From assembly GCF_001625195.1 (NCBI RefSeq), contig NC_054390.1, forward strand, positions 248,001-312,000: DNA of 64,000 bases. Reading direction: 5' to 3'. This DNA comes from Drechmeria coniospora. Taxonomy: Eukaryota; Ascomycota; Sordariomycetes; Hypocreales; Ophiocordycipitaceae. Position numbers and translations under genes: made by a program. Below the pieces are notes generated by a model. It was not told the origin of the DNA and searched no databases. It saw nothing but the letters and a program-made list of their open reading frames with translations. Shown here piece by piece: positions 23,123 through 33,825 of the stretch. How positions within the stretch are numbered: position 1 is the first letter of the stretch; the number at the start of each line of letters is the position of its first letter.

Positions 23123-23255
23123 TACAGTGGGTGTGCAGGTAGGTGCTGTAGGTGCCCATGGTACAGTGGGTGTGCAGGTACAGTGGGTGTGCGGGCACAG
23201 TGCGTCTGCAAAACAGTCCATGTGCAGGTACAGTGCGTGTGCAAAACAGTGCGTG
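23123..23255. repeat. ~18-bp imperfect repeat (GTGTGCAGGTACAGTGGG)
   Basis: Several imperfect copies of GTGTGCAGGTACAGTGGG, later shifting to GTGTGCAAAACAGTGC. A partial MITE-like arm (GGACAACAGTGACGATTCAG) ends just before it at about 23105. Confidence 0.65.
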
Positions 23256-24190
23256 TCCCTACGGCGCAGTACAGCCGCATACAGCACTTGCTTCGGCGCA
23301 CTGCTCTCGCACGTCGGCCACCTGTAATTCCTCCGTACTCCGTATGCACTCGTGCACGCATACTGTACGCAGTTGCAGCACCATGGCCAGGGTGACCCAT
23401 CCATGGACAGTGCCTTGCTCGGCGGATGGTAAAAGTATGCTGTAGGATCAAGCAGAAATGGACCGTCTCGAGGTGCATTTCATCTCGCAGGGATCATCGT
23501 GCATGCATACGAACATGCAGCATGTAGAGATCACGGCCGTATACGAGCATGCAGCATTTGTTTCCGTACAAGTGCACGCAGCAATACATGCAAGTACTGT
23601 AGTCGCATGCACTGTGAGGAATGGCTCCGACTACAGTACAGTGACCTGCATGTGCTGTACCTGCATAGGTGCCCACTACCAAATGAGTGTGCAGAGGCAC
23701 TCGCCTGTACCGCATGTGCTTGTACCTGTACCTGCTCGTGCTTGCCGGCACGGAAAAGCACCAACAACGCGCCTTAATTATAGTGCCGACACCTATATTC
23801 TACAGTGCGCTACAGGCGCGGTACCTGCTCGTGTACATCTGCTGCAATTACGGAGCAAGCACTTGCGGTCCTCGAGCACCAACACCTCTTTACTTGCACT
23901 CGTCGCTACCGAACCTCGAATTGTGCCGACGGCCATGCGCAAGGTGCCTTTTCCGACGGGTGCTTTTGGCCCGCTGCGCAGGTGCCGAGCTGCATCCGAG
24001 CAGTCGCCGGGCGCCGTGACCGCCGCGCCATGACTAACGAGGCCACCGTGATGGGCCGCTACGGCCACTGAAGGACGGCCGTGGATGGCGGCGGCCCTCG
24101 TGGTGTCGGCGCCCCTCCATCCTTCCAGGGCGCCCTGCGGTGGGGGCGCGGGGGCGAGTTCGGGGGTCGGTACGCAGCAAGTGCTCGTGC

Positions 24191-24700
24191 ATTGGCAAAA
24201 GTGCCGATTCGCCTTGTTTCAGTATTGCTTGCCACGGCGTGCCTCTACCGAAATTGAATCGTCACTGCTGTCCGGCGACCATTCGCCTTGTTTCAGTACT
24301 TGTCACGGCGTGCCTCTACCGAACTGGAATCGTCACTGCTGTCCAGCGACTGCGCAGAGCACCGACACGGTAGGCCGCCCGGCGTGCTGGGTGCGGTAGC
24401 CGGACAAATTTAACCATTCAGCCTTGGTGACCCCACTCGTACAAGTTGAATCAACAATTTTGCCACCCCACTGTATTCGGTACATGCCTACGGCGGGGGG
24501 CAATTCAACTTGTAGGAGCGGCGCTACAGTGGGGTCGCAGAAATGTCGATTCAATTTGTATGAGTAGCAACTGAATCACCTCTGTCAAGCGACTGCAGGT
24601 AGGGAACCTCCGTAGGCCGCATGCATTTCTTCTGTAGGTGCAGTCAGCAGTCACTTGACAAAGGTGACGATTCAGCTTTGGTAGCGCTGCTCCTACTTGC
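24191..24700. mobile_element. Cluster of five or more degraded MITE-like elements
   Basis: Recognisable pieces: 24191-24280 and 24281-24350 (degenerate, sharing GGCGTGCCTCTACCGAA), 24397-24475 (right end TTTTGCCACCCCACTGTA intact), 24489-24524 (partial), 24525-24597 (TACAGTGGGGTCGCAGAAAT ... CTGTCAAGCGACTG) and 24648-24697 (one arm only). Clustering suggests nested insertion or local duplication. Confidence 0.65.
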
Positions 24701-24769
24701 ATATTGTAGGTGCAGTCCCGAGTACGCCGTGCCTCGGTGCCGCTTCCACTGCCGTGTTGCTGCGGCGCA

Positions 24770-25240
24770 CTGCTGCGGCGCCGGAGCTGTTGCTCGCACG
24801 GATCCGGCACACGGCTGCGGCGCACGGCTCCGGCACTACTGTGGCGCACGGCTCCGGCACACTGCTGCGGCGTACGGCTGCGGCGCACGGCTGCGGCGCA
24901 CGGCTCCGGCACACTGCTGCGGCACTGCTGTGGCGCACGGCTCCGGCACGGCTCCGGCATACTGCTGCGGCGCACCCCTCCGGCACACGGCTCCGGCACA
25001 CGGCTCCGGCACTGCTGTGGCGCACGGCTCCGGCACACTGCTGCGGCGCACCCCTCTGGCGCACGGCTCCGGCACGGCTTCGGCACACTGCTGCGGCGCA
25101 CCCCTCCGGCACACACCTCCCGCGCACGGCTCCGGCACGGCTCCGGCACACCCCTCCGGCACGGCTCCAGCACACCCCTCCGGCACGGTTCCGGCACACT
25201 GCTGTAGCGCACCTCCGGCACACCCCTCCGGCACGGCTCC
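24770..25240. repeat. 12-bp-based repeat (CGGCTCCGGCAC / CTGCTGCGGCGC)
   Basis: A dense mixture of related 12-bp units CGGCTCCGGCAC, CTGCTGCGGCGC and CCCCTCCGGCAC over ~470 bp. The unit length keeps all frames open on both strands. No start, codon bias or domain argues for a gene. Confidence 0.85.
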
Positions 25241-25306
25241 GGCAATGGTCGAGCACATGTACATGCATGTACCAGCTAACGGACCACCCATCAACAACTG
25301 CCGCCC

Positions 25307-27345
25307 ATCGCCGTGGATGCGAAAAACGCCAGGACGGTGCCAACACTGATCGTGGATGGCATGCATCGAACTTCAACTTGCTTGGCTCATCCCATCGCCA
25401 ATGGTAATGGCTTGGCTTCTCCGATTGATTGGGAATGCTCCCGTAGCACCATCGTACCTACTGTATGGTGGCTGCATCCATTGCCGACGTGGCGACCACG
25501 CAGTGTGATTGAGCTGCACAATCCAAGTGCTTGCCCTGAAACGCAAGCAAGTATTGCCCGGCATCCGTCATTTAGGTGCCCCGTACGGAGTGTGCGCCGT
25601 CGAGAAAATCTACCATGCTTTAGTCACATCGTCAACAGGGGTTCAGCGCAGGTAATTCCAAGCCGCCACTCCCACTCAACCTGTAACCTCCCACGCCATC
25701 GTCCCCAATCATCTTCCTCCCACCACCTTGTTCTTCTTTTTATCCTCTAGAATCGTCCGTGTCGGACTCGACTGATCCGTGCTGCATACATGGCTGCATG
25801 AGCAAGCAGATACAGCAGTCCTGGGCCCATATCTGTTACAGTGTTCTCCAAGTTCATGTTTTGTATTTGTCTTGTGCTGTAATAATGTCGATCCCCCATC
25901 ATTGTGCGAAACAAATCGCTTTGCTCATGGCACGCACTCCCTAGATTTTGCACGACTGTCTGGATCGAGAGGTAAATATTTAGTCTACATAAGGAGCCTT
26001 GCAGACAGGTGCATGGCGACAAACGCTGTTCCCCATCTACCGAGTGCTGGTACAGCATACCCGACAGTTCCTCCTCAGCCTGCGGTGGAACGTATCCATC
26101 ATGTTACTCATCTCATCCCTCTTACTTTTTCTATCGGTCCGGTCGACCATGGCTCTTGGCGCAAACGAAACCAGGATGCCTTTCTGTGCCACCAAAGAGC
26201 CTTCCGAGGAACTTGTAAAATTCCATCAGTATTTCTCCAAGCATGAGGGTATGGCCCGCCGCAGCGAACCTCTGTCCGAGATTGAAGTTGGCGTCTGGGT
26301 GCACGTTGTCGTACCGGCCCGTGACAACAGTAGCAACGTGGCCTACATAACTGTAATTGAAATCCCGCCGTTGGCACCACTATAAATGCCATTCAACTAA
26401 CATACCTACAGAAAGATAGAATCCATCAATAGTTGAAAGTCCTCAATGTCGCTTTTGCTCCAGCTGCCATCTCCTTCCACCTGCTGGGTGCCGATCGGAC
26501 GTATAATGCCGGTTGGGCAACCGGACACGACGGTCGCTCCATGAAGAAAGCCCTTTATAAGGGAGGTCAGGATCGTTTGAACATATATATTGTTGAGAAG
26601 CCATTTGCTAACGAAGACGATATTACTGGTTATACCATATTACCCTCTCATCTCTGGGGAACTCACGATGGCATTGTTATCCGCGCGAGCACTATCCCTG
26701 GTGCAGTTCATGAAGATATAAATACTGATGGTAAGAGTTATCTTTGGGATGGCTACAGAGCCGGCGTCGTACTTGTCCATGAGACTAGTCACTGGTTTGG
26801 CCTATTACATACCTTTGAAGGCAACGACTGCGACGGTCCCGGCGACTATGTCGACGATACTCCAGCTCAGAAAGAAGCTACTGGCGTTTGCGGGATTCGT
26901 AAAGATTCGTGCCCTGGTTCGCCTGGACAGGACCCTGCGAATAACTACATGGATTATTTACCCGAGTTTGTTACCCCGACAGAGAGTGAAAGAAAAAGTA
27001 ACTAACGAGAATGATAGCTCATGCAGGAACCAGTTTACGGCTGGTCAGATTGCTCGTATGCGAGATCTATGGAAGGTATATCGTGGGCCTGATTCGAATG
27101 CATGGTATTACCGGTTGCTTAATCTTGTCCAATATATCCTTCCTGGAAATAACAAGGGAGCTGGCGAATGTTATCGCACTTTGCATGCACATGGGATATT
27201 TCAAGGCATCACAGCAGCGCATCAATAGTTTTAGCTTTAAATGATTATTTTCCTGCGCGGTTCCGAATAGTATGTGGACCAGTACAACTATTGTTGTCTG
27301 CTCCTATACGCACAGCAACCCTTGACTGCATCCGGGCATGGAAAA
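25307..27345 (+). repeat. Left copy of a ~2-kb direct duplication (metalloprotease copy 1)
   Basis: Shared landmarks with the right copy: GGACGGTGCCAACACTGATC near 25335 and 27885, AAGCCGCCACTCCCAC near 25659 and 27941, the full metalloprotease gene, and CAGCAACCCTT near 27314 and 29693. The left copy has about 290 bp (25357-25645) absent from the right copy. The region is AT-richer than the neighbouring genes. Confidence 0.82.
26101..27228 (+). CDS. M43 pappalysin-like zinc metalloprotease, copy 1 (possibly defective)
   Basis: Secreted metalloprotease of the fungal MEP1-like, pappalysin (M43) group. Exons 26101-26352, 26433-26965 and 27018-27228 give 331 aa. The N-terminus MLLISSLLLFLSVRSTMALG is a signal peptide. 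The zinc motif is HETSHWFGLLH (HExxHxxGxxH) and the Met-turn region NNYMDYLPD is intact. Splicing of intron 2 with donor GTTTGT and acceptor GATAG joins LPD to SCRNQFTAGQIARMRDLW, the expected family tail. The better intron-1 acceptor (CCTACAG, exon from 26412) brings TAG at 26430-26432 into frame after IHQ. The right copy has CAG there. The gene is intact only if the acceptor at 26432 is used, which loses seven residues. The start at 26101 was chosen for the signal peptide. Confidence 0.65.
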
Positions 27346-28393
27346 CAACAAAGGAAGAAGAAACTTTACAATGCAACTACGGTATCGGCCCTCCTCTCTG
27401 CCCAGCTACAGTTGACCTGTTGAGGTAGGGTAGTCAAGGCGAGGGGCAGGCTCGTTAGTTACTGAGACTAAATCGACCACGTAGTGTAAGCCATACAATG
27501 TGCTTGCTCTGAGACGCAAGTACTCGGTGTTGACAATACTAGTATTTGTTTCGTAAAACTACCCCCCCACCCAAAACATAGGACACTACCCTACCTGCTA
27601 AGCTGCTACGCACGGCGACTGGCTGGCCTGCAGTGCTCCTGACAGCCAGAATGCTACTATTATACTACTGCTAGTACGGAGTACAGGGAGTATCTAGTCG
27701 ACCAAGTATGTACCTCGTAGTAAACCAATCGTATTGGCAATACAATCCTACCTTGCTGCGACTTGCAGCTACTGGCCTCGGTACCGATGCCACCCAGTAC
27801 ACTGCTATAACACTACCAAGGGCGTCTCTAGGGCGGGCCGCCAACGTACCAGCCATTAACGCCGTGGATGCGAAAAAACCGCCAGGACGGTGCCAACACT
27901 GATCGTGGATAGGCCGTGGTGGGGTGCAGTGCAGCTCAATTCGAAGCCGCCACTCCCACGCAACCTGAAACCTCCCATCGCCATGCCATTATGCCCAATA
28001 AATCTTCCTCCAACCATTCACCCCGCACTTCTCATTGTCCTCCAGAATCGTCCGTATCGAAATTGACCGATGAATTATATGTATGACGGTACGAGCAGAC
28101 ACAGCAGTCCTGGCCCCATATTTGTTACAGTGTCATCTAAACTCATCATGTTTTGTATTTCTTCTGTGTTGTAATGTTGTCCATCCTCCATTATTCTGCG
28201 AAGCAACTAGCTTTACTCACGGCATGGAGCCACTAGCTTTTGTTCTGTTTCTGGGCCTCATCCATGCCAAACGAGTCGACGATCTGGATGGAGAGGTGCA
28301 AATTTTATATATATAGACGCTGTTCCCATCTACCGAGTGCCGGAACGCCGTATTCATCAATTCCTCCTCGGCCTGCGGTAGAACGTATCCATT
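27229..28393. other. Spacer between metalloprotease copies
   Basis: The downstream flank of copy 1, unique sequence around 27.35-27.85 kb, then the upstream flank of copy 2 from 27861. No open frame with recognisable content. Confidence 0.6.
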
Positions 28394-29730
28394 ATGTTAT
28401 TCTTCGTCTTATCCCTACTGCTTTTTCTATCGGTCCGATCTACCTTAGCTCATGATGAAGCCAGCATGGCTTTCTGTGCCACCGAAGAGCCTTCGGAGGA
28501 ACTTGTTAAATTCCATTAGTATTTTTCCAAGAATAAGGGTATGGCCCGCCGCAGCGACCCTCTTCCCGAGATTACAGTCGGCGTATGGTATGGGTGCATG
28601 TTGTTGTACCATCCCGTGATAATACTAGCGAGGTAGCCTATGTAACTGTAATGGAAATCCCGATATTCGTACTGCTATAAATGCCATTCAACTAGCATAA
28701 CAATAGAAAGAGAGAATCCATCAACAGTTGAAACTTCTCAATTCTGCCTTTGCTCCAGCTGCTATCTCCTTCCACCTGCTGGGTGCCGATCGGACATATA
28801 ATGCCGATTGGGCAACTAGCCACGACCGCTTATCCATGAAGAAAGCCCTTTACAAGGGAGGCCAGGATCGTTTAAATATATATATTGTTGAGCAGACGGA
28901 TTATACCGATGAAGCCGTTGCCGGTACTTCCTTTTTACCCTCTCATCTCTGGGGAGCCCATGATGGCGTCACTGTGAGTGCGAGAACTGTCCCTGGCGCG
29001 GTTCATAATTATAAGAATCACCATCGGGACAACTATAGAGCAGGCGGGGCTCTTATCCACGAGGTCGGTCACTGGTTTGGCCTATTACATACATTTGAAG
29101 GCGGGAGCTGCAACGGTGCCGGCGACTACGTCGACGATACTCCGGCTCAACTAGAACCTACCCATGCTTGCGGGGTTCGCAAGGACTCGTGCCCTAATCA
29201 GAGCGGACAGGATCTCGCGAATAACTATACGGATTTTTTACCCGAGTTTGTCACCCCGACAGAGAAAGACAGAGAGAGCAGAAATAGTAGCTAACTGGAA
29301 TTGTAGTGCATGTGCACTGCGGTTTACGCCGGGCCAGATTGCTCGTATGCGAGATCTGTGGAGGGTATATCGTGGTCCAGAATCGAACGCATGGTATTAC
29401 CGGTTGCTTAACCTTGTTAATTACCTCCATCCTGGAAAATAAAAGGGAGCTGGCCAAGGTTGTATGGGTATGGATAGCATTGCACTTTGCATGTGCGTGG
29501 GACACTTTAAACCGTCACTACGGCGCATGAGCCATGACCGTAAACGATTGTCATCTTTGCCCTGCATGATTTTGAACAGCGTGTGGATCGGCATAGCTAT
29601 CACTGTCTGCTCCCTACTGTCTGCTCTCTACTGTCTGCTCTCTACTGTCTGCTCCTTACTGTCTGCTCTCCTTGCGACACTTGTGCCCATAGCAACCCTT
29701 CTTTCGATCGACCGCATCTGGGCATGATAA
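27861..29730 (+). repeat. Right copy of the ~2-kb direct duplication
   Basis: Homologous to 25307-27345 through upstream flank, gene and downstream flank. The downstream part has expanded into a TACTGTCTGCTC-type microsatellite at about 29605-29665 that is absent from the left copy. Confidence 0.82.
28394..29442 (+). pseudogene. M43 metalloprotease, copy 2 (broken)
   Basis: Exons equivalent to copy 1 are 28394-28647, 28707-29245 and 29307-29442. The signal peptide MLFFVLSLLLFLSVRSTLA and zinc motif HEVGHWFGLLH are preserved. Exon 1 has an in-frame TAG at the position of the glutamine in FHQYF of copy 1, and a 5-bp TATGG tandem duplication near 28586-28595 that shifts the frame. The Met-turn Met is replaced (NNYTDFLPD). 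The reading is otherwise collinear, including both introns and the CALRFTPGQIARMRDLW tail. A C-to-T change at a CpA fits repeat-induced point mutation. That mechanism is inference. Confidence 0.82.
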
Positions 29731-30730
29731 GCACAAACGTATAAAAACAAAAGGAGAAATAGACTTGACGGGCCACGCATGTTGTATTCTTCAACCTACC
29801 GATCCGGCTGCCTTGAGTACTCCAAATTAAAGTATCTGTGTATATATATTGACCGAGGCAAGTCGGGACATATTGTAGGTAGAATCACCCAGACAATGAT
29901 TACGTAATCGAACAGGGTGTGATTACGTAAGGGATCAATAGGTCGCGTCAATGCAACCTGTTTTTTCTCCCTTTGTACCAATTTGATTCATTGAAAGCAA
30001 TCTCTTGTACCAATTTGATACATTGAAAGAGATCTCTTGTTACCAGTTTCCCCCAGAACCGAATCAACAGTATCAAAATACGCAGGTTGGTAGGTTGATC
30101 GAGTGCAACACGTGACCCGAGTGCAGGGAAGCAAAATCCAGCTGCATCGGCCGGCCTGGCTGTCCGGCCATTGCGGTTGACCTACGTTAGATTGGCACCA
30201 TGCGCGGCGTCGGCTCGTTACTCGTCGAGCCCCGGATATAAAATGGCACGGGCACCTTGAGGATGTTTATTATCGGCGGTTCCAAGTCCATGATTTGGCC
30301 CGCCGTGTGCGAGTGCCCGACGGCGACGCCGTGATGACTGCCGAGGCCACGGTGACGGGCTGCAGCACTGGAGGAGCACTGCTGTAGGTCGGGTGCCTAC
30401 AGCGGGCAAGTACCTACCAATGCACGAATACAGGCGGGCACAGAGCCTTTGGCACAGGCACTGTCGGGCGCCGGGCCGTGACCGCAGGCCTGATGGTGCC
30501 GGCACAGTCCATCCTTCCAGGGCGTCCAGCGGGGGTTGTACGCCCAGGCGCTCCCCCGTCGTGCCTCGATACCTACCTGGTACCTACAGCACTCACCTAG
30601 TACTTGCAGCACTCGATGCCCTAACAAACTCTACACGTACGCTTACGAACAGTGGCACCAAGGCACGGTACCGATTGCTACGGCGCACCAGGTAATACGT
30701 ACTGGTGGGAGTGCACGGGTACTCTGCAAG

Positions 30731-30826
30731 TACAGTCGCTTGACAAAAGTGACGACAAAAGTGACGGTTCAGTTTTGGTAGTGCCACTCTTACAAATTGA
30801 ATCGACATTTTTGCCACCCCGCTATA
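30731..30826 (+). mobile_element. MITE-like element, copy 7
   Basis: Begins TACAGTCGCTTGACAAAAGT and ends ATTTTTGCCACCCCGCTATA. The left arm carries an internal 11-bp duplication (AAAAGTGACGACAAAAGTGA), which makes this copy longer than the others. Confidence 0.76.
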
Positions 30827-30867
30827 CTGTGCTCGCGCTGTCAAGTGCAGGTAATACGTTGGTGCCA

Positions 30868-30967
30868 TCTGCTGCCATCTGCCACCATCTGCTGCCATCT
30901 GCCGCCATCTGCCGCCATCTGCTGCCATCTGCTGCCGTCTGCTGCCATCTGCTGCCGTCTGCTGCCG
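30868..30967. repeat. 10-bp minisatellite (GCTGCCATCT), 10 copies
   Basis: Perfect 10-bp period with variants GCCACCATCT, GCCGCCATCT and GCTGCCGTCT. Confidence 0.92.
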
Positions 30968-31004
30968 TCTGCCACGGCGCCGCTGCCACCATTGCTGCGG
31001 CCGA

Positions 31005-31460
31005 CTGCGAGGTGCCGGCTAACGCGTGGAGCAGCAATCAACCAGCGTTGCGAGCCGAGGAGTACCAGCCAGCGAACGGCTGGAGTAGCAATCAACCGTC
31101 GTTGCGAGCCAACGAGTACGAGCCAGGCACCAAGTGCCGGCTAACACGTAAAGCAGCAATCGACCGGCGTTGGCAGCTAACGAGTATTACCAGCGCCAGC
31201 TAATGCGTGGAGCAGCAGCCAACAAGTACCAGCCAGCTACACCAAGTGCCGGCTAACACGTGAAGCAGCAGTCGACCAGTGTTGGCAGCTAACGAGTACC
31301 AGCCGGCTACAACAAGCAAGTGCTGGCTAACACGTAAAGCAGCTATTCACCAGTGTTGGCAGCCAACGAGTACCGGCCAGCTCCCTAGTACCGGCTAACG
31401 CGTAATGCAGCAACCGACCAGTGTTGGCAGCTAACGAGTACCGGCCCATGAGTACCGGCC
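31005..31460. repeat. ~55-66-bp imperfect tandem repeat
   Basis: Units contain GGCTAACGCGTGGAGCAGCA or variants, then AATCAACCAGCGTTG and a CGAGTACCAGCC segment. About seven diverged copies. Confidence 0.8.
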
Positions 31461-31807
31461 CATGAGTACCAACGAGCGAGTGCTTGTGGTCGATGCGGCG
31501 ACGGGGCGACGCAACGCTGGTCGTGCTCGCCTTGGAGAGTCGCGCCGGCGAATATACTCCTTCCCCTGGCGGAATATTTTTGCCCATTCCCTCGCATCTC
31601 ATGTCATGGCAGTTGAAGGGCAGCACGACATCCCTCGGAGCGCTCCCTACACGGCACGGTCGTCGCCTGGTACGTACCAAGAGTCGCACGTATTACTGCA
31701 CTTGCCTTCCTAGGTGCTGGCCATCGTGGCACCTTCCCCGTGTAGGGGTCCGTCCCCTAACCCATGCCCGACGACTACAAAAAGCAGAATCTCTGGCTCG
31801 AGAAGCA

Positions 31808-32530
31808 TCTCCTCAATTCAACCCAGTCTCCAATTCATCGCAGTCTTCAATTCATCGCAGTCTTCAATTCAACGCAGTCTTCAATTCAACCCAGTCTCGA
31901 GTTCAACGCAGTCTCTAATTCAACCCAGTCTCCAATTCACCCCAGTCTCCAATTCACCCCAGTCTCCAATTCAACGCAGTCTTCAATTCAACGCAGTCTC
32001 CAATTCACCCCAGTCAATTCACCCCAGTCTCGAATTCAACCCAGTCTCGAGTTCAACCCAGTCTCGAATTCAACCCAGTCTCGAATTCAACCCAGTCTTG
32101 AATTCAACCCAGTCTCGTATTCACCCCAGTCTCGAATTGAACCCAGTCAATTCACCCCAGTCTCGAATTCAACCCAGTCAATTCACCCCAGTCTCGAATT
32201 CAACCCAGTCAATTCACCCCAGTCTCCAATTCAACCCAGTCAATTCACCCCAGTCTCCTCCAATTCACCCCAGTCAATTCACCCCAGTCTCCAATTCACC
32301 CCAGTCAATTCACCCCAGTCTCCAATTCAACGCAGTCTTCAATTCACCCCAGTCTCCAGTTCAACCCCGTCTTCAGTTCAGCCCCGTCTTCAATTCAACC
32401 CAGTCTCCAGTTCAACCCTGTCTTCAATTCAACCCAATCTTGAATTCAACCCAATCTCCAATTCACCCCAGTCTCCAATTCAACCCAGTCTCCATTTCAC
32501 CCCAGTCAATTCACCCCAGTCATCAAGTTT
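31808..32530. repeat. 17-bp minisatellite (AATTCAACCCAGTCTCC), >40 copies
   Basis: The array alternates 17-bp units with 14-bp deletion units AATTCACCCCAGTC. Since 17 is not a multiple of three and the unit lacks stops, several frames stay open for hundreds of bases, giving spurious NSTQS/FNPV-type proteins. It ends about 60 bp before the amidoligase-like start codon. Confidence 0.92.
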
Positions 32531-32587
32531 CAACCATCAAGAATCAAGATTCCATCACTCTCGAGTTCAAATTCCACTCCCAACACG

Positions 32588-33368
32588 ATGATTCGCTTCG
32601 GCGTGGAGTTTGAAATGATTCTGGTGCCCAAGGAATCTACCTTTGCCATCCTCGAGGAGTATTACGAGTTTCAACAACTTCGGCCGATTGAATAGAATTC
32701 AAAACGGCCGTCCGACAACCAGCCGAGTATCCCCGTGAACCTTGGGGAGCCAGAAGGCGCCGACGACACTAATGTCGACCGCTTACCAGTCGGCATCGAA
32801 ATCTCGACGCCCATCCTTTCGTCCACTTGGTCAGACGAGCTGACGAGACGAAATCTGAACGGCCGGCACCCTGGAAAGAGGAGGTGATGAAAGTGTGGAC
32901 TGTTGTCGAGACTATACTTCGATATCGTGACCGAGTACCGGCACAAATGCGGCACTCACGTCCACGTCAGTCCACCAGACGGCTTTACGGCTGAACCAGG
33001 TCGGCCAGTTCGCTCGCTTCCTAGTCACGAACCTGGACACAATTACCAATCACATCCCGCAAGAGCGCTCGGCTGTACAATACGCCCAGCCAAACTTCCA
33101 AGTGCGGCCACCGCCGGACCTGGTGAGGCTGCATGGCCAGCGCTCTGTCGAGGATCTGGTTGAGATGATGATGCCCAGAGAGGAGGACGTCAATCCCATG
33201 ACGCTTCCTGATCCGAGGTACGTGGCATGGAATTTCTTGCCACTCCTGGATGGGAGGGGAACGATTGAATACCGACAGCCTCCCCACGTCACGACTCTTG
33301 CGGAAGCTGAGTATTGGATCCAGACGACCTTGCACCTGTGCTTTCGTGCTCTGAACGGAATGCATTAG
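32588..33368 (+). pseudogene. Amidoligase-like pseudogene
   Basis: Fragments match the order of fungal putative amidoligase (ATP-grasp-like Amidoligase_2) proteins: MIRFGVEFEMILVPKEST at the start, LPVGIEISTPILSSTW in the middle, KCGTHVHVSPPDGFT, then LNQVGQFARFLVTNLDTITN, and VRPPPDLVRLHGQRSVEDLV through GTIEYRQPPHVTT to the end at 33368. They lie in different frames: a TAG follows RPIE near 32692, another shift occurs near 32900-32925, and an extra G separates GFT from LNQ near 32992. The intact gene would be an ATP-dependent amide-bond-forming enzyme of unknown substrate. Family identification rests on remembered motif patterns. Confidence 0.65.
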
Positions 33369-33825
33369 GCGGCGTCTGGTCCCTCACCGGCATGCCACAG
33401 TTGCGCCATCCCATCAGGGCCATCTCATACGGATGCGTGTGACGGAGCCGCCACGATGAAGTGTCGTTGTCCTGCTAGACAGCTTGGAGTCCGCCCTGTG
33501 CATGGTCATGGCGGCGACTCGGCGGCGAATACATTTTGGATAACCCTAGTCTTTTCGACTGTCGACTGTGCGACGTGATGGGCCCCATCCGTGACGGAAA
33601 GCTGCGCCATTCTTTGCCCGCGCAATTGCCCCCCTCTCCCCTCGACATGTGCACGCGATGCGCACTTGGTGATGCTTTGTAGGTATGGTTGGAACCTTTG
33701 TTTCCTTTGTTGGGAATCCTCTGCCCCGTCTGCTCCGATGCTGTAACTGTACGTGACGACCGTCATGGCGCCGCCCGTTGGGCCCAACACGTACCTGCCG
33801 GCGAGTATTATATACGCGCTCACGC

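Larger units (their letters stand above)
21619..26100. other. Gene-free, element-rich region between amidase and metalloproteases
   Basis: It contains the amidase promoter, a cluster of MITE-like elements at 22.4-24.7 kb, a 178-bp tandem duplication, GTGTGCAGG-type and CGGCTCCGGCAC-type repeats, and from 25.3 kb the left part of the metalloprotease duplication. Open frames in the CGGCTCCGGCAC array are open on both strands only because the unit is a multiple of three. Confidence 0.65.
29443..32587. other. Gene-free region with MITE-like copy and three minisatellites
   Basis: The downstream flank of the duplication, AT-rich sequence at 29.7-30.1 kb, one MITE-like element, then consecutive 10-bp, ~55-65-bp and 17-bp tandem arrays running to the start of the amidoligase-like pseudogene. 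Confidence 0.7.

Noticed and set aside
24621..25407. Ala/Gly/Thr-rich and Cys-rich open frames on both strands
   Set aside because: They are products of the 12-bp CGGCTCCGGCAC repeats, open in all frames.
31714..32613. Long NSTQS/FNPV-repeat proteins in two frames
   Set aside because: The 17-bp unit lacks stops in several frames. There is no conserved start, no family and no frame preference.
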